Numbered from the stretch's first letter, positions 34,090 to 44,526 are shown. The stretch: 64,000 bases of DNA from Edaphochlamys debaryana (GCA_016858145.1 JAEHOE010000038.1:806001-870000); one strand, 5' to 3'. Numbers and translations are program-made. The notes: generated from the sequence alone by a model not told the origin.

Positions 34090-34300
34090 TGGCACCCATC
34101 TTGTTCTTCCCTACGCCCCAGCGCCTCGCTGACCGCCGGCACGGAGGCGGCCACGGTGGCCCAGTCGGAGGGACTCGCAATGCCCTTGTGGCCTGTGGCG
34201 GGGCGGGCGAGGAGACCAGGGCAGGGGTTGTCAAGCATGCGTCGACGGGCCCCACAGGCGTGACAGGCAGCTCAGCGCCGTCATGCTGCTGAGGCAGAGA
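34090..34300 (-). pseudogene. Fragment of PC4 gene exons
   Basis: Contains HDGAELP (near 34285) and, after an intron-like stretch ending in CCGCCACAG, KGIASPSDWATVAASVPAVSE (near 34115-34190), almost identical to the third PC4 domain at 1740-1826 but lacking one codon. Part of the intron (catgcttgaca) is copied too, so this is a DNA-level duplication, not a retrocopy. Confidence 0.75.
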
Positions 34301-35982
34301 ATGCATGCACTCGTGGCTTTGGTCCCGCGCTCCCACGTCCCACCAGGCTGCACCAGGTTGAACATCAGTGGCTGTCATGGCCCCCGGCGCTCGCACCTGA
34401 GAAACGCCCCAGGTTGAAGTCACCAGCCTCACAGGACCAAAGTGACACCCTGCCCCCTGCCCTCCCCTCCCCCCCCCCCCCCCCCCACATACACACCTAG
34501 TAGAACTTGGGCCCCCCCATGAGCACCCCTCCACCCCTGCCCCGAGCGCGACTTCCCCTAGTGTGCTCCCTCGCCAAGCTCAGTTACCCCGCCCACGTGG
34601 AGCCATGTCCAGTGGCCGATCAGCGATAAGGCGAGAGGCTATGACATGAATTGGGCGCTCATATCACTGCGGCCTGGGCCTTAAGTATGTGCAGCTGGCT
34701 GTGTGTACAGGGGGGGAAGCAACGTGTGGGAACCTGGAAGGAGTTTGATGGCTCGCGAACATAAGGCCATGCATTGTCATACACTTGGGGTGCGCCGTCC
34801 GGTGCTGGCGAGTGCTCTGGGCCACTGAAACAAACATGCAGCACCCCCCCGGGGTCCCCTGATGAAACCCGCCAGGCCCCCCCAACCAACGACCCTGTAC
34901 CGTACTTTGCCCCCCCCCCTGGTGTGCGCTGCACGTACCGGTAAGTGATATCCAGCCAGCGGGTCAGCCTGATGCGCCCTTGCCTGCTATGCCTATGGCT
35001 AGCCCTCCCCTCCCCCACCCCTCGCCTTCCCAGCAGCTGCCCCCCTCGTGCCCGCCTGGTACACGCCCCTCATGATGGTCGGTTGAGCAATTCCTGCCGA
35101 TGCCCCATCAAGGTAACAGCTTGCTGCATGCCGTCAGCGCCGGCAACTACACGCTCACACTCACTGAGGTGAGCAGTCCTTCGAACACTGAAGCGTTGCC
35201 GCTGACCCACCACACAAGCCATCCTGCACACACACGAGTACAAATTGGTGGCACAGCCACGTCAGGTATACCAAACACAAGTACGCACTGTGGGCTACCA
35301 GGCCCGGTACTTGGACCTGATTGGTCCCAGGTGCAAGGCGCCTCCAGCACCTAGGCCCCCAACGCCTGTGCTCAGCCTGCTTGGCGGTTCTGGCCTTGAA
35401 GTGCCCATCACCACATCATGCAGTACATAATCTGCCTATCGGGAAAGATGCAAGGCGTGACTTCTAAAAGTGCCCTGCCCGGTCTGTTGCGATGCACCTA
35501 CAACAAACGCTGTGCACCCTCTTGCCCTTGGGAGCAAACGGAGCGGGCCACACGAATCTTGCCCGCTCGGCCCTGACTCCCATGCCAGGAAGCCCAAATG
35601 AATGGATGAAAGGGCCCTTCACGACCCAAATGGTGAATTCAGTAGGTACATAATACCGCGCCTGTCGATCCCGTCGCAGCTAGTTGGCCGGGGGCGATGC
35701 CCAAACTCAACCAACGCCAACCCCTTCCACAGGGCATGGGGGGCAAGCCCCCGACCAAGTCAACGCACGACAGAACAGCAGGCGTCACTACCAGGCAAGT
35801 GCCCGGACTTAGAAAGCACAGCTACAGTGGCGTGGTAGCCGCAGAGAACCCCAGGGCACCCCGAACAGAGCAGCCTCCCACCCAACCCCACCAAGCCACA
35901 GCTGGACCCAAGCCCACCTCAACCCAGCCACCACCACCCAGCAGGGCCCAAATCCCACTCGCCACCCCCAGCCGCCGCACAG

Positions 35983-38900
35983 CTACCCCTGCCCCTCAGA
36001 CTCCAGGCGAGCGAGGAGGAACCGCTCCCAGCTAGCTAGGACAGTCTCCGCATCCATGTCAGGCGTCCACCCAACGGCCTGTGCCATCAGCTGCACGTCC
36101 ACACCCGACTCCGCCGCCAGCGCACGCAGGTACTCCGGGCCTGCAGGGCCGACAGCCGCTAGCGCTGTGGCTGCGGAGGGGGCGCCAGGCGCAGGGGGGG
36201 CCGCAGCAGGGAGGGGCGCGGGCGGGGAGCTGCCACCGGGGCCACGGCCGTCGGCAGTGAGGGCGACCTTGGCGGGGCGCGGCGGCAGCCACTCCAGCCC
36301 GCCTCGCTCCAGCGGGGGAGCCTGCAAGACCAGGGGGCCCACGGCCGGGTCTGCGTCCATGGTTTCGGCTGTTGCAGCGCCCCGGGCTTCATCCGCCGCC
36401 GCAGTGATGGGAGCGACGGCGGGGGCCGGAGCCGGCGCGAGTGAAGGGGCCACGACCGCAGGAGCGACCGGGGCAGGGGCCACAGCCGCCGCCGCAGTGA
36501 TGGGGGCGACGGCGGGGGCCGGAGCCGGAGCGGGTGAAGGGGCCTCGGCCACGACCACAGCTGCACTCGGGGCAGGGGCCTCAGCCGCCGCCGCGGTGGG
36601 TGCGACGACGGGGGCCGCCGGGGGGGCCGCGGCAGGGGCCACCGTGGGGGCTGCGGTCGGGGCCACAGCCTCCACGGGAGTCTGGTGGAGTAGCGCGGGG
36701 GCCGCCTGAAGCTGCGGGCGCTGCTGCCCCAACTCCTCTAAACTGCTTGACTCCAGGGCCTTGCGCTTGCGGGCCGCAGCCCTTAGCCGCTCCGCCAGCT
36801 CCGTCATGCCGTGAGAGTCCGCATACGCCAGGTCGGACAGCACGCTGGCGGGCTTGGCGGTAGCCGCCCGCTGCTCCAGCGCAGCCGCCATTGCACCGCC
36901 CTTCCGCAGCCGCTCCGCCAGCTCTGAAAAGCCATTGGCCTTCGCCCAAGCCAGGTCACGCAGCACGGTGGCGGGAGTGGCGGCCGCCGCCCGTTGCTCC
37001 AACAGAGCCGCCATCGCACCACCCTTCCGCAGCCGCTCCGCTAGCTCTGGTAAGCCATTGGCCTTCGCCCAAGCCAGGTCGGCCAGCACGGTGGCGGGCC
37101 GCGCGGCCGCCGCCCGTTGCTCCACCAGAGCTGCCATCGCATCGCCCTTCTGCAGCCGCTCCGCCAGCTCTGAAAAGCCATTGGCCTTCGCCCACGCCAG
37201 GTCGGCCAGCACGGTGGCGGGCGTGGCAGCCGCCACCCTCTGCAGAGCCGCCATCGCACCACCCTTCCGCAGCCGCTCCGCTAGCTCTGGTAAGCCATTG
37301 GCCTTCGCCCAAGCCAGGTCGGCCAGCACGGTGGCGGGCCGCGCGGCCGCCGCCCGTTGCTCCACCAGAGCTGCCATCGCATCGCCCTTCTGCAGCCGCT
37401 CCGCCAGCTCTGAAAAGCCATTGGCCTTCGCCCAAGCCAGGTCGGCCAGCACGGTGGCGGGCGTGGCGGCCGCCACCCTCTGCAGAGCCGCCATCGCACC
37501 ACCCTTCCGCAGCCGCTCCGCCAGCTCTGGTAAGCCATTGGCCTTCGCCCAAGCCAGGTCGGCCAGCACGGTGGCGGGCCGCGCGGCCGCCGCCCGTTGC
37601 TCCACCAGAGCTGCCATCGCATCGCCCTTCTGCAGCCGCTCCGCCAGCTCTGAAAAGCCATTGGCCTTCGCCCACGCCAGGTCGGCCAGCACGGTGGCGG
37701 GCGTGGCAGCCGCCACCCTCTGCAGAGCCGCCATCGCACTGCCCTTCCGCAGCCGCTCCGCCAGCTCTGGTAAGCCATTGGCCTTCGCCCAAGCCAGGTC
37801 GGCCAGCACGGTGGCGGGCGTGGCAGCCGCCGCCCGCTCCTTCTGCAGGGTTGCCAGTGCACCGCCCCTCCACAGGCGCTCCACCAGATCCGTCAGGCCG
37901 TGATCGTCCGCCCACGCCAGATCGGACAGCACGCTTGCGGGCGTGGCGGCCGCCGCCAGCCGCTCCGTCAGCGCCGCCACCGCACCGCCCATCAGCAGCC
38001 GCCCCGCCAGCGCCGCGGTGGGGCGCAGCAGCTCAGGTGGGTCGGGAGAGAGCTCAGCGCAAGACGCGACGTTCTGCAGGAGCTGAGAGGCGGCTGCCGG
38101 CTGCCCATGAAACGTTTCGTTGTACATGTACAACAGCAGGGGCTGGAAGGCAGCAGGGTCTGCGTCGGGTAGCGCCACCTCCACGGGACCGTTCTCCATC
38201 AAGCCTCCGTCGGGTGCCAGGACCCAGGCAAAGTACTCCGAGCCGGCAGCCAGGACGGAGCGGTGCGCTGGGAAGGCCCGGTCCCCCACCCGCACCGTCA
38301 CATCTGTAGAGGTTGCAGACGCGCCGCCGCCAGCGCCTTCCGCCGCCGCTGGCAGGTTCGGCGGGCGGGCTGTGGCGGCGGTCCCGCGCTGCTGCGTCGG
38401 CGGTGTTGGCTCCCCCCTGCTGATCAGCAGCAGGCTACCGTCCCCGTCGGCCGCCGCAAGCCCTCCGCCAGGCAGGGGGACCCACTGGCGTACGGCATCC
38501 CTGCCTTTCGACTGCCACGTCACCAGGTCTCCGTTGGGCAGGAGAGCCTCCCGCTGCACACCCGCCTCAGACTGAGGCAGGCAGCCCCGCAGCAGGGTGG
38601 TGACGGCGCCACCAGCGTCCATGCAGCGGAGGTGGGGGCCGTCGGCGATCAGGAGGCGGCCGCGGGACACGGGCAGGAGGGCCGTGATCTCTTTGAACCG
38701 GGCCCTTGGCTCCCTGCCGTCAACAGCGCCGGCCTGCGCCCAGTCCCCCGCGACCAGCTGCACCCTTCCGCCGCCCTCCGTGTATACCCGGCACACGGCG
38801 GTGAGGGTTGCCGCCCACAGCGTGCCGGCGGTGGGGTCGAAGGCAAGGGCAGACCAGGCTTGCATTTCCCCTGCCAGCGTGGTCACCTCCCCGCTGCGGG

Positions 38901-39426
38901 TGTCCAGGCGCCGGATGCGGTACGTGTCCGCCACCCACACGCCGCCGCGGCCGTCGGCTGAGAGGGAGGTGATGCGGCTGAAGCGCGCCGCCCTCCCGAC
39001 CCCATCCGCAGAGCCCGCGGCCTGCGCAGACCCCGCCACGGGGCTGACTGCGTCTTGCGAGACGAGCTTGCTGATACAGGTGCTGGACGAAGCGAAGTAG
39101 ACAGCGCTCGTAACGGGGTCGTAGGTCGGACGCACTTCCTTGCTGGTGGTGCCCTCACACGACGCGAGCTTGCGTCCCAGCTTGAAGTCCCCGCGGCGGC
39201 TCGGTACTGCTTCCAGCTCTTGAATGCCTCCCTCCCGAGTGAAAACCAGAACTTGGTCTGGGCGGCCGCCGGCTCGGGGCCGCATGACCAGGAGTTCCGC
39301 GTTCTGCGTACGACCACGGCCGAGCGATAGCACACGGGAGGTGAGGGCGGGCGCCGAGCTCGGTGCCGCCTGTGGGCAGGGGAGGTAGGGGGCAGGGAGA
39401 GCAGGTAGGCCAGGGTGAGGGGCCAT
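35983..39426 (-). CDS. NHL-BTB protein with ten BACK-like repeats (family module D)
   Basis: One uninterrupted 1,147-codon frame. Order: NHL propeller (ADGVGRAARFSRITSLSADG, GVWVADTYRIRRLDTRSG, LLIADGPHLRCMDAGG; about residues 30-310), BTB (VTVRVGDRAFPAHRSVLAAG; LPDADPAAFQPLLLYMYN; about 365-470), ten 39-41-residue helical units (AATPATVLADLAWAKANG, then SELAERL; about 478-880), a basic RKRKALESSS, an Ala/Pro/Val-rich linker, and a C-terminal helix-rich end (SGVDVQLMAQAVGWTPDMDA). Other family members carry one unit, resembling the BACK segment that follows BTB in CUL3 adaptors. The first ~19 residues may be intron: an acceptor at 39370 is in phase with a donor of module E 197 bases upstream, making an E-D fusion likely. 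Confidence 0.85.
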   Translation of the reverse strand: MAPHPGLPALPAPYLPCPQAAPSSAPALTSRVLSLGRGRTQNAELLVMRPRAGGRPDQVLVFTREGGIQELEAVPSRRGDFKLGRKLASCEGTTSKEVRPTYDPVTSAVYFASSSTCISKLVSQDAVSPVAGSAQAAGSADGVGRAARFSRITSLSADGRGGVWVADTYRIRRLDTRSGEVTTLAGEMQAWSALAFDPTAGTLWAATLTAVCRVYTEGGGRVQLVAGDWAQAGAVDGREPRARFKEITALLPVSRGRLLIADGPHLRCMDAGGAVTTLLRGCLPQSEAGVQREALLPNGDLVTWQSKGRDAVRQWVPLPGGGLAAADGDGSLLLISRGEPTPPTQQRGTAATARPPNLPAAAEGAGGGASATSTDVTVRVGDRAFPAHRSVLAAGSEYFAWVLAPDGGLMENGPVEVALPDADPAAFQPLLLYMYNETFHGQPAAASQLLQNVASCAELSPDPPELLRPTAALAGRLLMGGAVAALTERLAAAATPASVLSDLAWADDHGLTDLVERLWRGGALATLQKERAAAATPATVLADLAWAKANGLPELAERLRKGSAMAALQRVAAATPATVLADLAWAKANGFSELAERLQKGDAMAALVEQRAAAARPATVLADLAWAKANGLPELAERLRKGGAMAALQRVAAATPATVLADLAWAKANGFSELAERLQKGDAMAALVEQRAAAARPATVLADLAWAKANGLPELAERLRKGGAMAALQRVAAATPATVLADLAWAKANGFSELAERLQKGDAMAALVEQRAAAARPATVLADLAWAKANGLPELAERLRKGGAMAALLEQRAAAATPATVLRDLAWAKANGFSELAERLRKGGAMAAALEQRAATAKPASVLSDLAYADSHGMTELAERLRAAARKRKALESSSLEELGQQRPQLQAAPALLHQTPVEAVAPTAAPTVAPAAAPPAAPVVAPTAAAAEAPAPSAAVVVAEAPSPAPAPAPAVAPITAAAAVAPAPVAPAVVAPSLAPAPAPAVAPITAAADEARGAATAETMDADPAVGPLVLQAPPLERGGLEWLPPRPAKVALTADGRGPGGSSPPAPLPAAAPPAPGAPSAATALAAVGPAGPEYLRALAAESGVDVQLMAQAVGWTPDMDAETVLASWERFLLARLESEGQG
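36787..37992 (-). repeat. Tandem 117/123-base coding repeat with 240-base higher-order period
   Basis: Ten BACK-like units. The middle six alternate between a 41-residue type (KGDAMAALVEQRAAAARP…) and a 39-residue type (KGGAMAALQRVAAATP…), so DNA repeats every 240 bases; copies starting at 37021, 37261, 37501 and 37741 are almost identical, including synonymous sites. The outer units are more diverged, as expected if the array grows by unequal exchange in its centre. Confidence 0.95.
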
Positions 39427-39566
39427 GTTGGTGACGACGGCATCGCTGGGCTACGGCAATGGCAGCAGCAGATGGAGGCAGCAGTTGGGCCTTGCCTGCC
39501 TGTGCATGGTAACGATGAACGGTATCGCGCATGCAGACGAAACTTCAAGCTTGCCCAGTCCCTTAC

Positions 39567-41860
39567 TTGCACGGACGCCGCCAGCTGCGCAGCCTCCGGA
39601 CCGCTCAGCCGCAGCCGCCCCGCCAGCGCCGCAGTGGGGCGCAGCAGCTCAGTCGGCACCGCCCGGAGCAGAGGCGCAGCGCGAGACGTCCCCAGGGACG
39701 TGCACGTGAGCATGTACGACAGGAGGATGCTGAAGGCTGCGGGGTCTGCGTCGGGCAGTGACACCTCCGCCGCGCCGCTCTCCTCGAAGCCTCCGCCGGG
39801 GGCCAGCAGCTTGGCGAAGTACTCCGAGCTGGCCGACAGGACGGAGCGATGCGCCCGGAAGGCCCGGTCCCCCACCCGCACCGTCACAACCCCGGAGGCG
39901 ACTGACGCGTCACCGCCAGTGCTGCCGCCAGCTCCGGTTTCTGCTACAGACGGTGCTGGCAGTCTCAGCGGTCTGTCCATCGAAACGGTCGAGGGCCGCG
40001 GCACCGGAGTGGCGACGGAGGCGACGCCGGAGGCGCTGCTCCCGGCGCCCTGCGCTGCCGCTTCGGCCCTAGACACCTGCAGAGGTGAAGCGGCACAATG
40101 CTTCAACTGCATTCAACATGCAGGCGACACGGAGTTTGTTTCGTGATACCCCCCTGCCCCGGCACGTGTGGACCACTCCACCGCTAGCACAATCTCCGAC
40201 GCGCCGCAGCACATACCTGAGGCGCCTCTGCCCCGCTGGACCCAGCTGCGGGACCGACGCCGATTGTAGCCGCCTGCGCAAAGGTCAGGCGACGGGACAG
40301 AGGGTGTGCATGCAGTTGAATAGAACAAAAGCTTGGCTGCGCTTTTACACCCATCCCAAGGCATCATGGATCCCGCTCCTCTCCACCAAGCCAGCCGTTT
40401 CGCCGACCCCAAGGCGCGCCACACTCACCTTTTCCTGCCGCTGCAACGCTTGCCCTTGGGCCGAGGCCGCTGGCGGGAGGAAAGGGCGGCCGTCCTGAGG
40501 GGGAGGTAGGGCAGGGGCGGTGCAGTGCTGAGTCGGGATGAAGAACAAAGGGAGGACATCATATAATGGCAAACCCGCCGCCCACGGCTGCCCAGGCTCA
40601 CCGTCGTGATCATTGAGGCAGCCTCGGTGCTGCCACCAGCGCTGCCGCCGGCTCCCTCCGCCGGTCCAGACGCAGCTGGGGGCATTGGCGGCTGCGCGAG
40701 TGGCTCCCAGTCCCCGCTGCTGATGGGTTCCATGGTGTGATCATGCGTGATCGTGGCCAGGACCCCGTCGGGCAGAAGGACCATTTGCATGACACCGCTT
40801 GCGTTGAAGCAGCCCCGCAGCAGGGTGGTGACGGCGCCGCCAGCATGCATGCAGCGGAGGTCGGCGCCGTCGGCGATGAGCAGGCGGCCGCCCGACACCG
40901 GCAGGAGGGCGCCGATGTCACCGAAGCTTTCCGCCGTGCCGCTGCCGTCCGTGTGACCCCTCGCCCCCCAGTCCCCTGCCACCACCTCCAGCTGGGCCCC
41001 ACCGCCGCCGCCCTCGGTGCGCACACGACAAAGCGTATCTCGGGTTGCCGCCCACAGCGTTCCAGTGCCGGGGTGGAAGGCAAGCTTACTCCACCCGACG
41101 TACCGAGATCTCGCCCCTGCCACCGTGGTCACCTCCCCGCTGCGGGTGTCCAGGCGCCGGATGCGATCACAGTCCGCCACCCACACGCCGCCGCGGCCGT
41201 CGGCGGCGAGGGAGGTGATGCGGTTGAAGCGCGCCGCCCGCCCGACCCCATCCGCAGAGCCCGCGGCCTCCGCTGACCCTGCGACCGCCCTGACGGTATT
41301 GCTGGTATCGAGCATGCAGATGGCTGTAGCTGCTGACGATAGGAAGAAGACAGCCCTTGTGGCAGGATCGTAGGTCGCATGCATCGAAGACATCCAGAGC
41401 CACCCTACCGGAGCCAGCTGCGGCCCCGGCTTGGGGTCTCCTCCTCCGTCACCCCCTGCTCCCAGCAGCTCGTGAACGCCCCCCTCGTGCAGATAATGAT
41501 GCTCTTCTTCCAACACGCCCCTGGGGGCGAGGAGGTAGGCAGCGGCAAGCAATGCTTGGGGCCTGGCTAGACGCAAGGGGGTGTCAGCGAGGGCGTACGC
41601 AGCTAGGTATGAACGGGTGCTGGGGCAGGCGGGGGCCGGGAATCCTCGGACACACGGTCACCAAGTTAAGCTCTGAAGCTGGAGCATACGGGCGTCATGC
41701 ATAGGCCCAGCCCTTGAGGCCCGTAGCCATACCCGTCCGCCTTCGAAGTGAAGACCAGGACCTGGTCGGGGCCGCCGCCGGGGCGGGGGCGCACCACGAG
41801 ATCTTCCACGTTGTGCGTCCCATCTTGCCCGAGCGACACTTGACGGGCGGTGGGGGCCAT
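39567..41860 (-). CDS. NHL-BTB protein (family module E)
   Basis: Exons: 41733-41860, 40602-41520, 40429-40494, 40217-40273, 39567-40076, all in phase. Exon 1 starts MAPTARQVSLGQ and has the family signature VVRPRPGGGPDQ. Exon 2 carries NHL repeats (SADGVGRAARFNRITSLAAD; GVWVADCDRIRRLDTRSG; LLIADGADLRCMHAGG). The 66- and 57-base linker exons match those of gene A in length and sequence. The last exon is a BTB domain (VTVRVGDRAFRAHRSVLSAS; LPDADPAAFSILLSYML). No stop follows in frame: the exon ends LAASVQ with GTAAGG, and the next in-phase acceptor is inside module D. Either the end is missing or E and D are one gene of about 1,688 residues. Confidence 0.78.
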
Positions 41861-42999
41861 GGATGGCGAGCTCCGGGCCGCCTGGGGTTTGCCGGGTGGG
41901 GTGGCGCATGGTTGAGGCTTGAGGGCCAGGAGCACTCCCCGGGAGCACCCCTAAAGACACCTGTAAAAGCAGTCTTGGGACATCAGGATGTGCTCTAGGG
42001 TCAGGTGGCCGGTTGACTCAGTCGCCCAGCCCCGCGCGATGCGAGCAGCCGACAAGGATCCCGCCACTCCGGTTGCAAAGCGCCATCTCACCCCTTTGAC
42101 AAGCTCCTCATCTGTTTTCAATCATCGTACTGCAGCGTAGCTGAGCCCCAAGTCGGCGAGCTGCCGCAGGGCCAACGAGAGCGAAGGCCGCGCAAGCTCG
42201 CGAGCGCGCAAGCAAGCACGAGGCGTGCTTAGTGCAGCTGGGTAGAAAGAAATGGCTTTTGTAGGGCGCGAGCGAGCGAAAGCCTCGCAGGGCAAGCGTA
42301 AGTAAAGCCGGTGCTTGTGGTGCAGGTTGAGCACGGCGCTCAGGCAGGTACAGGTTGCTAGTTTGCTATACAAGTGGGCATGGAAGCGTGGCTAGGCAAA
42401 GCCGTCGCGAAAGACAGCTGCCGCTGCTGCGCTTCTGGATTCGTGCCCCCGGCGCGATTGCCCCTCTGCCCCCTTCCCCGCCCGCCGGCCTTCCCACCCC
42501 GCTCACGCTGTGTGACCGGCTCCCCCCGTCGTCACCGCACCGTCGCAAAAACGCAGCATGGCAGCAGTGGTGTATTAGTGTTACAGCGGTAGCCTCCTTG
42601 GCCTCTTCCTTCCATCACCTCCCCGCGGCATGGTCCTCGGCCTCCCCCTCCGCCCTCCGGCCATACTGCCTCGGCCCGCACCTCTGTCACCGGCTCCTCC
42701 CCCTCCATACAGCATACCGTGGCAGAAGACATGACAAAGCACCCCGCGCAGCCTCCTTCCCTCATGTTGCTTCCGCCAGAGCTGCAGCAGCGCGCAGGAC
42801 CCTTGACAGTCGTGACGGGGGGTCATTCCGCCCTCACTTCCGTATATGGTTCGGTCCTTCGCAAGGGGCCTCACCGGCTTGACTGCCTGCCAGCGGCACC
42901 GCTCAGGCAACGCATCTGCCCCAGTCCAGCCCCAGACCTCCACAACCAACCCCTCAAGACTCAGGCCCCATCTAGGGCCTTTCAGTGAAAGGCCAACCG
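41861..42999. other. Intergenic between modules E and F, with repeat copy
   Basis: Contains the third copy of the dispersed repeat (42035-42480). No gene supported. Sequence at the right end is the probable 3' UTR of module F. Confidence 0.5.
42035..42480 (+). repeat. Dispersed repeat family, copy 3
   Basis: Matches 4138-4570 in order: aaggatcccgccactccg, gagctgccgcagggc, gcgaaggccgcgcaagctcgcgag, aaagccggtgcttgtggtgcaggttgag, aaagccgtcgcgaaagacagct, ttcgtgccc-ggcgcga. This copy is longer and less deleted than that near 15.1 kb. Confidence 0.5.
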
Positions 43000-44526
43000 C
43001 TACTCGCTCGCCGCCTCGCTAACATCGCTCGTAAGCCCTGAGCAGGTGTGCTTCCTGTTGCCAGCACCGTTGCCAACGGCAGAGCTCATCACCTCATCAT
43101 CGTCATTGCACGGATCAACGCTCCTGCGCTTGCGCTGGATGCCGAGCGGCGTCAGCGCCGCCACCGCGCCGCCCATCGACAGCCGCCATGCCAGGGCCGC
43201 GGCGGGGCGCAGCAGCTCAGGCGGCATCGTGCGAAGCGCGGAGGAAGCTCCAGGCAGCCTGAGAGACGTGCCGTACATGTACGACATAAGGTGCGCGAAG
43301 GCGGCGGGATCTGCGTCGGGCAGGGTCACCTCCGCCGCGCAGCTCTCCTCGAAGCCTCCGCCGGGGGCCAGCAGCCGGGCAAAATACTCCGAGCCGGCCG
43401 CTAGGACGGAGCGGTGCGCGAGGAAGGCCCGGTTCCCCACCCGTACCGTCACAGCCCCGGAGGCTGTGGCACTCCCCATTTGGGTGACAGCGTCCCCACC
43501 ACTGCTGCCGCCAGCGCCCTCCTCCGCTGCTGGCGGCGCCAGCAGGCTCAGCAGGCGATCCGTGGAGGCGGGAGAAAGCCGAGGGATCGGCTGCTGAGCT
43601 GCTGGGGCAAAGTCCCCGCCGCTGATCAGCGCCAGGCTGCCATCCCGCAAGACCGCCCCCAGCTCTCCGCTGGGCAGCAGGGCCATCTGCGTCACCCCGA
43701 CAAGATCATCCTCCTCCGGCCCCTTGAAGCAGCCTCGCAGCAGGGTGGTGACGGCGCCGCCAGCGTCCATGCAGCGGAGGTCGGCGTCATCGGCGATCAG
43801 CAGGCGCCCGCCAGACACCGGCAGGATGCCGAACATCTCCGTGAAGCGTGCCGCAGTGCCGCTGCCGTCGATGCTGCCGCTTTCCTCCCAGTCCCCCGCC
43901 AGCAGCTCCGCCCAACCGTCGTCCTCGGTGTGTAAGCAGCACAGGGCCGTGTTAGACGCTGCCAGGAGCATGCCGGTGACGGGGTCGAGGGCAAGGCAAG
44001 TCCAGCCGGTGCACGTGCTTGGGCCCTCTGCCGCAGCCGTCGCCTTCCAGCTGTGGACGTCCAGGCAGTGCATACGGGAGCAGTCGTTCACCCACAAGCT
44101 GCCGTCACCGTCCGCAACCATTCCAAACACGGTGTTAAAGCATGACTGGGGGCGGCCGGCCTGGCCCTTGGGCCCTGGCCCTCGAACGACCGCGCTGACC
44201 TCGTTGCTGGCGTCGAGCTTACTTATGGCGTCACGGCCCCATGTAGTTGGGCTAAAGTAGACAGCGCCGGTAGCTGGGTCATAGGTGGGGTGGCTTCCTC
44301 CCTCACCCAAGGACACCAGCAGGGGCCCCAGGGTGGGGGCATGACCGGCGCCTCCGACCTCGAGCTCGTGGACGCTGCCCCTCTCATAGCACTCCTCCGC
44401 CTCCTCGTCAAATTCGTCCCACCGGAGGAGGACCAGGGCCTGGTCGGGCCCTCCGCCAGGCCGCGGTCGAACCACAAGGCCCCAAGCCTCCTTCTCGAAC
44501 TTGACGCAACGCCGCACAAGGGTCAT
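43000..44526 (-). CDS. NHL-BTB protein (family module F), intronless
   Basis: A clean 508-codon frame from an ATG at 44526. N-terminal signature LVVRPRPGGGPDQALVL, diverged NHL repeats (FGMVADGDGSLWVNDCSRMHCLDV; LLIADDADLRCMDAGG), linker STDRLLSLLAPPAAEEGAGG, BTB (VTVRVGNRAFLAHRSVLAAG; LPDADPAAFAHLMSYMYG). The BACK-like unit is cut short after GGAVAAL and replaced by an unrelated basic tail (PLGIQRKRRSVDP…). Unlike A and E, propeller and BTB are in one exon with no 66/57-base linker exons. Inferred CUL3 adaptor; the missing BACK unit could weaken CUL3 binding. Confidence 0.85.
   Translation of the reverse strand: MTLVRRCVKFEKEAWGLVVRPRPGGGPDQALVLLRWDEFDEEAEECYERGSVHELEVGGAGHAPTLGPLLVSLGEGGSHPTYDPATGAVYFSPTTWGRDAISKLDASNEVSAVVRGPGPKGQAGRPQSCFNTVFGMVADGDGSLWVNDCSRMHCLDVHSWKATAAAEGPSTCTGWTCLALDPVTGMLLAASNTALCCLHTEDDGWAELLAGDWEESGSIDGSGTAARFTEMFGILPVSGGRLLIADDADLRCMDAGGAVTTLLRGCFKGPEEDDLVGVTQMALLPSGELGAVLRDGSLALISGGDFAPAAQQPIPRLSPASTDRLLSLLAPPAAEEGAGGSSGGDAVTQMGSATASGAVTVRVGNRAFLAHRSVLAAGSEYFARLLAPGGGFEESCAAEVTLPDADPAAFAHLMSYMYGTSLRLPGASSALRTMPPELLRPAAALAWRLSMGGAVAALTPLGIQRKRRSVDPCNDDDEVMSSAVGNGAGNRKHTCSGLTSDVSEAASE

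Larger units (their letters stand above)
32460..35982. other. Intergenic, with fragments of the PC4 gene
   Basis: No intact gene seen in about 3.5 kb. It holds debris copied from the PC4 gene (listed separately) and a C homopolymer of about 18 at 34470-34487. At about 35115-35168 a plus-strand stretch LLHAVSAGNYTLTLTE followed by GTGAGC looks like an isolated exon end, but nothing joins to it. Confidence 0.45.

Noticed and set aside
36854..38309. Plus-strand ORFs of 349 and 472 codons with SRSASSEKPLAFAQ or PSAAAPPAL repeats
   Set aside because: Antisense frames of the ten-unit helical repeat in module D; the minus-strand frame carries NHL and BTB domains and is the real one.
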